Shown here piece after piece: positions 1 through 6,167 of a DNA stretch of 16,287 nt. Origin of the DNA: Marinosulfonomonas sp. (GTDB taxonomy: Bacteria > Pseudomonadota > Alphaproteobacteria > Rhodobacterales > Rhodobacteraceae); assembly GCA_026989405.1 (NCBI GenBank), contig JALSJL010000185.1, positions 1 to 16,287 on the forward strand, read 5' to 3'. The notes under the pieces were generated by a model. It did no database searches and was not told where the DNA came from. It saw nothing but the letters and a program-made list of their open reading frames with translations. A program made the position numbers and the translations under genes. Each line of letters opens with the position of its first letter. Position 1 is the stretch's first letter.

Positions 1-1
1 C

Positions 2-136
2 GCCACCATCACCTACGCCGATGGCACAGCCCGCGACATCACGCTGAAATGCCGGATCGATACCGAGATCGAGATCGAGTATGTCGAAAACGGCGGCGTG
101 CTGCACTACGTCCTGCGCCACCTGGCCAAGGGGTGA
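2..136 (+). CDS. acnA: Aconitate hydratase, C-terminal end only (5' part outside the window)
   Basis: The window opens inside a gene read in the frame starting at base 2, giving 44 residues and a TGA stop. The tail contains the stretch LKCRIDTEIEIEYVENGG followed by VLHYVLRHLAKG, which matches the C-terminal swivel domain ending of AcnA-type aconitases (an LxCRIDT...EIEY...GGxLxYVLR pattern). The enzyme interconverts citrate and isocitrate in the TCA cycle in the cytoplasm. Only the last part of the fourth domain is visible, so the iron-sulfur cysteines and active-site residues cannot be checked. The stop overlaps the start of the next gene (GTGA), which suggests translational coupling. An isopropylmalate isomerase or 2-methylcitrate dehydratase relative is less likely because of the close match to the AcnA tail. 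Confidence 0.88.
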   Translation, partial: ATITYADGTARDITLKCRIDTEIEIEYVENGGVLHYVLRHLAKG

Positions 137-804
137 ACGCGCGCCCCTGCCGCGGCGTCCTTTTTGACATGGACGGGCTGCTGCTCGATACCGAGCGCCT
201 GGCCCTTGCCGGGTTCGAGACCACGGCGCGCGAACTTGGCCTGCCCGACCTTGCCGAAATGGGGCGCAGCCTGATCGGGCTGCGTTCGGACGCCGTGGAA
301 ACGCGCCTGCGCGCCACGCTCCCCGGCCATGTGTCCTTTGAAACCTTCGACAGCCACTGGAGCAGCCGGTTCCGCGCGGCGCTGGCAGAGGGCATCCCGC
401 TCAAACCCGGCGTCACCACCCTGCTCGGCCACCTTGCCGCGACCGGCCTGCCCTGCGCCGTGGCCACCTCGACGCGAACCGCGCGCGCCCGCGAACACCT
501 CGAAGCCGCCGGCATCGCGCGCCATTTCCAGGCCGTCATCGGTGGCGATCAGGTGGCCCGCGGAAAGCCCGCGCCCGACATCTACCACAAGGCCGCCGCC
601 AGCCTCGGCCTGACCGCCCCCGACTGCGTCGCCTTCGAAGACAGCGACCCCGGCGCAACCGCCGCCATCGCCTCGGGCGCGCGCGCAGTCCAGGTGCCCG
701 ACATCACCCCGCCCAGCCCGCAAATGCGCGAAAAGGGTCACCACATCGCCGTCACGCTCCTCGACGGCGCGCGCCATCTTGGCCTGATTTCGGCATCGGG
801 CTGA
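133..804 (+). CDS. HAD-superfamily hydrolase, beta-phosphoglucomutase/phosphoglycolate phosphatase-like
   Basis: A 223-residue protein, a normal length for subfamily IA HAD phosphatases. Motif I is FDMDG (nucleophile Asp12, acid/base Asp14), motif II lies at about 112-114 (TST), motif III is Lys145 in GKPAPDIY, and motif IV is FEDSDPG around Asp170. The helical cap between motifs I and II (about residues 20-85) marks a small-phosphosubstrate enzyme. The natural substrate cannot be told from the sequence; sugar phosphates or phosphoglycolate are typical for this group. I chose the GTG at 133 because it overlaps the aconitase stop as GTGA and puts motif I at the usual distance from the N-terminus. 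The in-frame ATG at 49 would bury 84 bases in the aconitase gene and add an Arg-rich leader unlike the family. No clear terminator follows. Confidence 0.9.
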   Translation: MNARPCRGVLFDMDGLLLDTERLALAGFETTARELGLPDLAEMGRSLIGLRSDAVETRLRATLPGHVSFETFDSHWSSRFRAALAEGIPLKPGVTTLLGHLAATGLPCAVATSTRTARAREHLEAAGIARHFQAVIGGDQVARGKPAPDIYHKAAASLGLTAPDCVAFEDSDPGATAAIASGARAVQVPDITPPSPQMREKGHHIAVTLLDGARHLGLISASG

Positions 805-977
805 GCCCGGATCACCCGGCCTCCCAGCGCCGGAAACATGCATGCCACAAGCACCCTGACGCGGCAGGGGCAAGGCTCTTGCAAACCGGCTCGGACAGGC
901 CATTGCATCGGGTTTCCCGGCCACCAAGCCGCCGTCACCGCAAACCCGGCGTGACCAGGGCCTCGCCAGCTCGGATC

Positions 978-1002
978 AATTAGAAACAAACTGTTTCCAA
1001 TC
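978..1002. promoter_or_regulatory. Operator-like imperfect palindrome
   Basis: The arms AATTAGAAACA (978-988) and TGTTTCCAATC (992-1002) are inverted copies matching at 9 of 11 positions around a 3-base centre AAC, with a perfect core GAAACA/TGTTTC. The size and symmetry fit a binding site for a dimeric repressor such as a TetR- or LacI-type protein. It lies 24 bases upstream of the TTAACCAT motif. No regulator gene is visible in the window, so the binding protein is unknown. With no T-run it is unlikely to be a terminator. Confidence 0.45.
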
Positions 1003-1026
1003 AACGAGCGCGGGATTCCTCGCCCG

Positions 1027-1048
1027 TTAACCATTTACGGGCTAGTCT
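1027..1048 (+). promoter_or_regulatory. CtrA-type half site TTAACCAT with a TAGTCT -10-like element
   Basis: TTAACCAT at 1027-1034 matches the half-site reported for the cell-cycle regulator CtrA in alphaproteobacteria; a second, weaker TTAC lies at 1035-1038. TAGTCT at 1043-1048 is a possible -10 element. Transcription from it would start about 6-7 bases downstream, at or next to the ATG at 1055. The 10-base spacing between the two elements is too short for an ordinary sigma-70 -35/-10 pair, so an activator overlapping the -35 region is the more natural reading. I noticed no other TTAACC in the window. Confidence 0.4.
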
Positions 1049-1054
1049 GTGTGC

Positions 1055-1180
1055 ATGATCAAGAACAGCAGTCCAAAATCCGCCAGCCCGCTGCGCCGCG
1101 TCAGCCGCTACATGCCCATACCCTATCTCGAGGTCGGGGCGATGTTGCTTCTCGCCCTGGCGGCGGCTCATTTCGGCTGA
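1055..1180 (+). CDS. Small ORF, 41-residue possible membrane peptide of unknown function
   Basis: The ORF runs from ATG at 1055 to TGA at 1178-1180. The peptide has a basic N-terminal half (MIKNSSPKSASPLRRVSRY) and a hydrophobic C-terminal half (MPIPYLEVGAMLLLALAAAHFG), which together look like one inward-anchored membrane segment with a positive-inside flank. There is no Shine-Dalgarno sequence; the promoter-like element just upstream suggests a leaderless message. It converges on ccmG, with the two stop codons directly adjacent. I do not recognise a family. The polarity pattern and the promoter element favour a real gene, but an ORF this short can arise by chance. A conserved homologue at the same place beside ccmG in related genomes would settle it. 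Confidence 0.5.
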   Translation: MIKNSSPKSASPLRRVSRYMPIPYLEVGAMLLLALAAAHFG

Positions 1181-1747
1181 CTACTGTGCGGCCTCGATCG
1201 CAGGGCGAATGGTGCTTTCCAGAACCCGCTGCGTCATCGGCCCGGCAAAACGCAACACCACAACCCCGTTGCCGTCGATCACATAGGTTTCCGGCACACC
1301 ATACAGCCCCCACTCCAGGGCGTTTTTCCCATCCGGATCGGCTGCGATCTGCCGGAAGGGGTTGCCAAGCTCATCAAGAAACCGCAATGCGTTTTCCGGC
1401 TTGTCCTTGTAGTTGATCCCGTAAATCGGAATGCCCTCGGCCTGAAGCCCCAACAGCGTCGGGTGCTCCACCCGGCAGGGGGCACACCAGCTGGCCCAGT
1501 AATTGACCAGCTTGACACCGGGCGCTGTCAGAACCTCGGCGCCGAAGGGGGCGGCATCGCCCAGTTGCTCCAGCGCAAGCGCCGGGACGGGCTCGCCCTC
1601 TCTTGCATAGGGCAAGGCGTTTGGATTTTCACGGTTCATCCCCCAGAGAAACATGGCGGCCAGCCCGGCAAACAACAGCGGCGGCAGGATCATCAGGATC
1701 GGAATGCCCTTGCGTCCAGCCCCTTCCGGGCGTGCATCATCAGCCAT
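1181..1747 (-). CDS. ccmG: Thiol:disulfide interchange protein CcmG/DsbE
   Basis: A 188-residue membrane-anchored thioredoxin-fold protein. A single N-terminal membrane helix spans about residues 15-36, then the periplasmic domain carries the redox motif WCAPC (Cys88, Cys91) and the cis-proline loop GVPET (Pro152). In cytochrome c maturation system I, CcmG keeps the CXXCH cysteines of apocytochrome c reduced so that heme can be attached, taking electrons from CcdA or DsbD. The start ATG is preceded by GAGGA five bases upstream and overlaps the ccmD stop by 8 bases. It is the last gene of the minus-strand operon. Its TAG stop touches the stop of the convergent small ORF, so there is no separate terminator region. 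Length is typical for the family. Confidence 0.96.
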   Translation of the reverse strand: MADDARPEGAGRKGIPILMILPPLLFAGLAAMFLWGMNRENPNALPYAREGEPVPALALEQLGDAAPFGAEVLTAPGVKLVNYWASWCAPCRVEHPTLLGLQAEGIPIYGINYKDKPENALRFLDELGNPFRQIAADPDGKNALEWGLYGVPETYVIDGNGVVVLRFAGPMTQRVLESTIRPAIEAAQ

Positions 1748-1892
1748 TTTTCTTCCTCGCTTCCGCTTGTTCCAGCGCCGCGCGCACCCGGCGCGCGCGC
1801 AACCATGTCAGTGCGATCAACCCCGCCAGCAGGGCAATCGTGGCAAGGTAGGCCGACAGAACCTCGGTGCCGTATTTTCCAAGATCGGGCAT
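1740..1892 (-). CDS. ccmD: Heme exporter protein CcmD
   Basis: A 50-residue single-pass membrane protein: MPDLGKYGTEVLSAY, a hydrophobic helix at about residues 10-30, then a charged tail rich in Arg and Glu (RARRVRAALEQAEARKKNG). CcmD is a small partner of the CcmABC transporter needed to release holo-CcmE, the heme chaperone. Two ATGs lie in tandem at 1895 and 1892, both overlapping the ccmC stop. I prefer the second because it gives the usual MPDLGKY start and sits 7 bases from the AAGGA Shine-Dalgarno; the first would add one Met. A much longer open frame extending upstream to about 2273 is ccmC read out of frame. Position between ccmC and ccmG is the standard order. Confidence 0.92.
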   Translation of the reverse strand: MPDLGKYGTEVLSAYLATIALLAGLIALTWLRARRVRAALEQAEARKKNG

Positions 1893-2620
1893 CATCCCAT
1901 CCTTTCGCGCGCTTCCAGCGCATGCAGGCGGCGCGCGCGTATCTCGGTCCGGGTGCGGATCAGCACCAGGGCCACGAACAGCAGTCCGAAGCCGACCATT
2001 GTCACCACCAGCGGCTGCCAGAACACGTCTGCCACATTTTCTTCCTTGTCCAGCGACAGCGACGCGCCCTGGTGCAGGCCCTGGTTCCAGAAGTTCACCG
2101 CGTAGCGGCTGAGCACCGCAAAGACCGACCCGACAAGACACAGGACAGACGTCAGGTCGGCCGCCGTGTCCGGGTCGTCGATCGCCTGCCACAGGGCAAG
2201 GTAGCCCAGGTAAAACAGGAACAGGATCAGAAACGAAGTCAGGCGCGGATCCCACGCCCACCAGGTGCCCCACATGGGCTGGCCCCAGATCGCCCCGGTG
2301 ATCAGCGCAATCAGCGTCATCGTGACCCCGACCCCGGCCGCCGCCCTGGCCGCCAGCACCGAAACATGGTGGCGGCGCACGATCCAGATCAGCGACGCCA
2401 CAAGCATCATGACCCAGGCATTGATCGCCATCATCGCGCTGGGGACATGGATGTAGATGATCTTGACCGTGGCCCCCATCCGGTAGTCATCGGGCGTAAA
2501 GAAGAAGCCCCAGGTCAGCCCGACCCCGATCAGCACCGCCGCCAGCACCACGAATACGGGCACCAGACGCCCGGTCCAGCCCATGAATTTCCGCGGATTG
2601 GCATATTCCCAAATCGACAT
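1892..2620 (-). CDS. ccmC: Heme export/handling protein CcmC
   Basis: A 242-residue protein with about six membrane helices. It carries the tryptophan-rich periplasmic motif of heme handling proteins, WGTWWAWDPRLTS (about residues 117-129), flanked by two conserved histidines, His58 in IHVPSA and His183 in NQGLHQGASLS, which in this family act as axial heme ligands. CcmC presents heme to CcmE, forming the adduct freed by CcmAB with CcmD. A Shine-Dalgarno AGGAA lies upstream of the ATG. A 53-base gap separates it from ccmB, the longest gap inside the ccm cluster, and it contains the decamer GGCTAGTCTG also found before the small ORF at 1055. The end overlaps ccmD. Length is near the family norm. 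Confidence 0.97.
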   Translation of the reverse strand: MSIWEYANPRKFMGWTGRLVPVFVVLAAVLIGVGLTWGFFFTPDDYRMGATVKIIYIHVPSAMMAINAWVMMLVASLIWIVRRHHVSVLAARAAAGVGVTMTLIALITGAIWGQPMWGTWWAWDPRLTSFLILFLFYLGYLALWQAIDDPDTAADLTSVLCLVGSVFAVLSRYAVNFWNQGLHQGASLSLDKEENVADVFWQPLVVTMVGFGLLFVALVLIRTRTEIRARRLHALEARERMG

Positions 2621-2673
2621 GCAGCGTTCCTATTTCGTTGCGGCCAGACTAGCCATTCACATCCGCTTGAGCC

Positions 2674-3330
2674 TCAGCGCAAATTGACGCGGATGGCAGC
2701 GGCCGCGGCAAACGGCAACAGGGCCAGCACACCCGCGCTGATCCCCGCAAGCATAAGCAGCGGCGTGGTGTTTGCCAGCCCCTCGGCCCCGCGCCGCGCC
2801 GCTTCGGTGCCAAAGATCAGCACCGGCACATAGAGCGGCAGCACCAGCAGCGACAAGAGCAGACCGCCGCGCCTCAACCCCACGGTGATCGCCGCGCCGA
2901 AGGTGCCGATCACCGACAGCGCCGGCGTCCCGATCAGCAGCGATACGACGATCCACAGATAGCCGCCCGCAGGCAGGTTCAACAAAACCCCCAGCACGGG
3001 CGCGGCCAGCACCAGCGGCAGCCCCGATGTCAGCCAATGCGCCAGCGCCTTCACCAGCACAACGCTTTCCATCGGGATCGGCGCGGTGGCCAGCAGATCA
3101 AGCGAGCCGTCCTCGTAATCCAGCTGAAAAATCCGGTCGAGAGACAGCAGGCAGGCCAACAGCGCCCCGATCCACAGGATCCCCGGTGCGATCGCCCCCA
3201 AAATCCCGCTGTCCGGGCCAACCCCGAACGGCACCAGAACCGTGACCACCAGGAAAAACGCCAGCCCAAGGCCAAAACCGCCGCCGGCCCGCATCGCCAG
3301 TTTCAGGTCACGCACCAGCAGGGCGATCAT
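2674..3330 (-). CDS. ccmB: Heme ABC exporter permease CcmB
   Basis: A 218-residue integral membrane protein with six predicted helices and the family's N-terminal start MIALLVRDLKLAMRAGG, followed by the cytoplasmic segment RIFQLDYEDGSLDLLATAP around residues 66-84. CcmB is the permease that pairs with the ATPase CcmA; ATP hydrolysis is linked to release of holo-CcmE from CcmC rather than to simple heme transport. The ATG overlaps the ccmA stop (ATGA), and GAGG lies 7 bases upstream, so the two subunits are probably made in step. Length is normal (about 220 residues). Confidence 0.96.
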   Translation of the reverse strand: MIALLVRDLKLAMRAGGGFGLGLAFFLVVTVLVPFGVGPDSGILGAIAPGILWIGALLACLLSLDRIFQLDYEDGSLDLLATAPIPMESVVLVKALAHWLTSGLPLVLAAPVLGVLLNLPAGGYLWIVVSLLIGTPALSVIGTFGAAITVGLRRGGLLLSLLVLPLYVPVLIFGTEAARRGAEGLANTTPLLMLAGISAGVLALLPFAAAAAIRVNLR

Positions 3331-3944
3331 GCGAAAGCCTCGTCAAAACCATCTGCGGCCATCTTCCCGGTCGCGGCAAACTCGGACACGTCAAGCACGC
3401 GCGCGTCCAGCCCAAGGTCGATATGGGTGGCTATCAATGCCGAGCCACCGCCGGCCAGATGTGCCCCGACCGCGCGGCCGAACATCGCCACGCTGTCAGC
3501 GTCCAGAGACACCGTCGGCTCATCCAGCACCCAGATCGGGCGCCCCGTGACCAGAAGCCGCGCCAGCCCCAACCGGCGTTTCTGTCCGGCAGAAAGGTTC
3601 TGCGCCGGGCGACCGGCCAGGCCGCGCAACGCGTAGGTGTCAAGCGCCGTGTCTACATCGTCTGTGCCATAGATCGCCGCCCAGAAGGCCAGATTCTCGG
3701 CGACGCTCAGCGTCGCTTTCAAGCCGTCGGCATGGGCGCCATAGGCCACCGCATCCTCGGCCAGTTCGATGCGGCCTCCGGCGGCCGGCTGCAGGCCCGC
3801 AATGGTGCGCAGCAGCGTGGTCTTGCCCGAACCGTTCGGCCCGCGCAGCACCAGCGCCTCGCCGGGACCAAGCGTGAAACTCACGCCTTCCAGCACCGGC
3901 ACACCGCCGCGCTGACAGAGCAGGTTTTCAACAATCAGTTTCAT
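3327..3944 (-). CDS. ccmA: Heme ABC exporter ATP-binding protein CcmA
   Basis: A 205-residue ABC ATPase. Visible motifs are Walker A GPNGSGKT (35-42), signature LSAGQ (117-121), Walker B with catalytic glutamate WVLDEP (Glu142) and the switch histidine His174 in ATHID. Where most ABC proteins have the Q-loop glutamine there is a histidine in YGAHADGLK; from memory other CcmA proteins also have GH...GLK here, so this is probably not a defect. It works at the inner membrane with CcmB in cytochrome c maturation. A 42-base spacer separates it from the upstream Mth938 gene, and no good Shine-Dalgarno is visible before the ATG. It is the first of the five ccm genes. Confidence 0.96.
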   Translation of the reverse strand: MKLIVENLLCQRGGVPVLEGVSFTLGPGEALVLRGPNGSGKTTLLRTIAGLQPAAGGRIELAEDAVAYGAHADGLKATLSVAENLAFWAAIYGTDDVDTALDTYALRGLAGRPAQNLSAGQKRRLGLARLLVTGRPIWVLDEPTVSLDADSVAMFGRAVGAHLAGGGSALIATHIDLGLDARVLDVSEFAATGKMAADGFDEAFA

Positions 3945-3986
3945 GCAAGTGGGCTTACCCCATGTCGCGGCGCGCCGAAAGCGCGA

Positions 3987-4340
3987 TCAGACCGGAAGAG
4001 CGGCCAACGCCACGCGCCGTCCCTCGGCCAGCAGCACGTTATAGGTCCGGCAGGCGGCCGGTGAGGCCATGGCTTCGACCCCAAGCCCCGCGTTTTCCAG
4101 CAACTGGACCAGCGCGCGCGGCAGACGCGCCATCTCGGCGCCGGTGCCCACCAGGACGACGTCCACCGCCTCGCTCAGGGCGATCAGCGACGCCACGTCG
4201 TCCAGCCCGCCCCAGGGGCCGGCGCCGGTCGGGGTGACCAGCGTGGCGCCGCGCAACACCTCGCCGCCGATGCGGAAAAACCCGGGGCCGTAGCCGTCTA
4301 CCGGCACAACTGCGTCATAGGAGATTTCATTCATTTGCAT
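3987..4340 (-). CDS. Mth938-like (DUF498) domain protein
   Basis: A 117-residue protein matching the Mth938/DUF498 family by length and by the segments GYGPGFFRIGGEVLRG (about 16-31), VVLVGTGAEM (61-70) and a C-terminal NVLLAEGRRVALAALPV. Human NDUFAF3, a complex I assembly factor, belongs to the same family, so a role in respiratory assembly is possible but unproven for bacteria. I chose the ATG at 4340, which has AGGA 7 bases upstream; a second ATG at 4334 would shorten it by two residues. A longer reading extending to 4784 is the TauE-family gene out of frame. It lies between a TauE-family gene and ccmA on the same strand and is probably cotranscribed with them. Confidence 0.9.
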   Translation of the reverse strand: MQMNEISYDAVVPVDGYGPGFFRIGGEVLRGATLVTPTGAGPWGGLDDVASLIALSEAVDVVLVGTGAEMARLPRALVQLLENAGLGVEAMASPAACRTYNVLLAEGRRVALAALPV

Positions 4341-4402
4341 GGCGCCATCCTGCCAGACAGTTCGCGCAGGCGCCAGAGGGCTCCGCACTCCCTCCGGTCG
4401 TT

Positions 4403-4437
4403 TTTCGCCCGCAGCGATGCCGCCCGCAAGGGCGAAA
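4403..4437. repeat. 8-base inverted repeat between the TauE and Mth938 genes
   Basis: TTTCGCCC (4403-4410) and GGGCGAAA (4430-4437) form a perfect 8-base stem around a 19-base GC-rich loop. The 110-base spacer it sits in is the largest gap inside the ten-gene minus-strand block. There is no T-run after the stem on either strand, so it is not a textbook terminator; it could slow polymerase, or stabilise or mark a processing point between the sec and ccm halves. Confidence 0.5.
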
Positions 4438-4450
4438 GAGCGCGCCTGGC

Positions 4451-5203
4451 TCACCCCAGTAGCGGCAGGCCCGAGATCGCCGATGCGGCAATGATCGCAT
4501 AGGCCACCATGCGATAGGTTCGCTCGGCCCCGGGCCTGAACAGCCATCCGCCCATCGCATTGCCGGCGAGATACGGCGCCGCCAGCACCAGCCCCAGCAC
4601 CAGCGCACCGGGCACGAACCGTCCGAAAAGCGCCATCACCCCCAGCATCAGCACATCGGCCATGTACAGGTAAACCGTGATGTTGGCGCGGATCACCGAA
4701 GCCCGGTGCGGCGCGGCCATATACAGCATGATCACCGGCGGCCCGACCAGCCCCGTCGCCCCGCCCAGCAGCCCGCCCAGCCAACCGGCCAGCGTGACCA
4801 GCCCGCCGCGCAGTTCACCGCGAAAGCGCACGCCCCCGATCAGCAGCGACAGCAGCACCAGCGCCGCAATAGACACCGCATAGCGAAAGACCTCGGGCGC
4901 GACCTGCGTCAGCGCCCAAAGCCCGACCGGCAGGCCGATGACCAGCCCCGCGGCCAGGCGAACAAGGTCTCGCTTGTGCCCGTCGCGCAACGCGCGCGGC
5001 ATGTTCACCAGCGGACCGATCATGTCCATGACAACCAATGTGGTCAGCGCTTCAAAAGGGTCCAGGAACTGCCCGGCCACAGGCAGATAGACCATCGCCG
5101 TGCCAAAGCCCGCGAAACCGCGCACCATGCCGGCGACAAACACCGCCGCCACCAGCCAGCCAAGCCCCGGCGTCGCAAACGCCGCGGCCAGTGCGTCAGG
5201 CAT
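4451..5203 (-). CDS. TauE/SafE-family membrane permease (sulfite exporter-like)
   Basis: A 250-residue very hydrophobic protein with about seven to eight membrane helices in two similar halves. The N-terminal GMVRGFAGFGTAMVYLP (about 25-41) and the internal LGGLLGGATGLVGPPVIMLY (about 142-161) are the paired glycine-rich signatures of the TauE/SafE (DUF81) family, which move small anions such as sulfite or organosulfonates across the inner membrane. The substrate cannot be read from the sequence. The ATG overlaps the secF stop by 8 bases (ATGCCTGA) and there is no clear Shine-Dalgarno, so translation is probably coupled to secF. Its place among sec and ccm genes gives no direct clue to its substrate. 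Confidence 0.9.
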   Translation of the reverse strand: MPDALAAAFATPGLGWLVAAVFVAGMVRGFAGFGTAMVYLPVAGQFLDPFEALTTLVVMDMIGPLVNMPRALRDGHKRDLVRLAAGLVIGLPVGLWALTQVAPEVFRYAVSIAALVLLSLLIGGVRFRGELRGGLVTLAGWLGGLLGGATGLVGPPVIMLYMAAPHRASVIRANITVYLYMADVLMLGVMALFGRFVPGALVLGLVLAAPYLAGNAMGGWLFRPGAERTYRMVAYAIIAASAISGLPLLG

Positions 5204-6164
5204 CTACATTGGCGTATTGGTTCCCGGAATTGGCGTCTGGTTTGGACCAGTCGCGTTTCACCCCGAGGTAAAGCAGGATGTTGGTCGCCACGAAGACCGA
5301 AGAATAGGTGCCCACGATCACGCCCCAGGTCATCGCGAAGACAAAGCCCCGGATCACGTCCCCCCCGAGCACCAGCAGAGCAATCAGCGCAATCAGCGTG
5401 GTGACCGAGGTCATGACCGTGCGCGACAGCGTTTCGTTGATCGAGAGATTCAGAACTTCTTTCAGTTCCTTCTTCTTGTATTTGCGCAGGTTCTCGCGCA
5501 TCCGGTCGAAAACCACCACCGTATCGTTCAGCGAATAGCCCACGATGGTCAGCAAGGCCGCAATGATCGCCAGATCAAACGGGATCTGGAACAGCGCAAA
5601 CAGCCCGATCGTCAGCGTCACGTCATGCACAAGTGCTGCTACCGCACCCAGTGCGAATTGCCACTCAAACCGCAGCCAGATGTAAAACAGCACCGCCGCG
5701 ATCGCCAGAACCACCGCTTCGATGGCGCTCACCACCAGTTCGCCCGACACCTTGGGGCCAACGCTTTCCACCGACGGGAACGTGATCGACGGGTCGACCG
5801 TCTGCAAGGCTTCCTCGATCTTGCGCACCGTCTCGGCGGCGATGCTTTCATCGCCTTCCTGCGCCTCGAACCGGATCATCGCGACATTCTGCTCCGGGCC
5901 GAACGTCGGGTCGAACACCTCCGTGATCTTGATGTCGCCAATCTGCAACGGCGCCAGAGCGTCGCGGTAGGCCTTGATATCCACCTGCTGCACGCTTTCC
6001 GTCCTGATCGTCGTGCCACCGCGAAAGTCGATGCCGAAATTCAGCCCGTTCACAAAGAAGATCACGATCGACAGAACCATCGCCAGGACCGATGCGCCGA
6101 AGGTCAGCTTCGCGTATCTGAAAAAGTCGATATTGGTGTTCTTGGGAACCAGTCGCAAACGCAT
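5196..6164 (-). CDS. secF: Protein translocase subunit SecF
   Basis: A 322-residue protein with six membrane helices and one periplasmic domain. Hallmarks are NFGIDFRGGT (about 42-51) just after the first helix and GYSLNDTVVVFDRMREN (209-225) at the fourth/fifth helix region, where Asp214 is in the conserved proton-path motif of SecDF. SecF pairs with SecD to pull preproteins out of SecYEG on the periplasmic side using the proton motive force. The start lies three bases after the secD stop with GAGG upstream. The C-terminal tail (KPDANSGNQYANVDA) is unremarkable. Length is typical of proteobacterial SecF. Confidence 0.98.
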   Translation of the reverse strand: MRLRLVPKNTNIDFFRYAKLTFGASVLAMVLSIVIFFVNGLNFGIDFRGGTTIRTESVQQVDIKAYRDALAPLQIGDIKITEVFDPTFGPEQNVAMIRFEAQEGDESIAAETVRKIEEALQTVDPSITFPSVESVGPKVSGELVVSAIEAVVLAIAAVLFYIWLRFEWQFALGAVAALVHDVTLTIGLFALFQIPFDLAIIAALLTIVGYSLNDTVVVFDRMRENLRKYKKKELKEVLNLSINETLSRTVMTSVTTLIALIALLVLGGDVIRGFVFAMTWGVIVGTYSSVFVATNILLYLGVKRDWSKPDANSGNQYANVDA

Positions 6165-6167
6165 CGC

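Larger units (their letters stand above)
805..1054. other. Gene-free stretch between the HAD gene and the 41-codon ORF
   Basis: These 250 bases hold no convincing gene. The first 160 bases are GC-rich with no strong hairpin or T-run, so no clear terminator for the aconitase-HAD unit is visible. The last 80 bases become AT-richer and contain an 11-base imperfect palindrome (978-1002) and a TTAACCAT motif with a CTAGTCT element (1027-1048), which look like control sequences for the ORF starting at 1055. An open frame on the minus strand crosses the region, but it has no recognisable features and overlaps the HAD gene. Confidence 0.7.

Noticed and set aside
49..132. Upstream start for the HAD gene at ATG 49
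   Set aside because: The added residues come from the aconitase gene out of frame, are Arg-rich and do not fit the family; GTG 133 overlaps the aconitase stop.
738..1034. A 98-codon minus-strand ORF over the HAD end and the following gap
   Set aside because: No recognisable domain, no ribosome site, and it begins within the TTAACCAT control motif; a chance frame in GC-rich DNA.
1463..2833. A 456-codon plus-strand open frame opposite ccmG, ccmD and ccmC
   Set aside because: Same polar antisense composition; all three minus-strand genes are clear family members with good starts.
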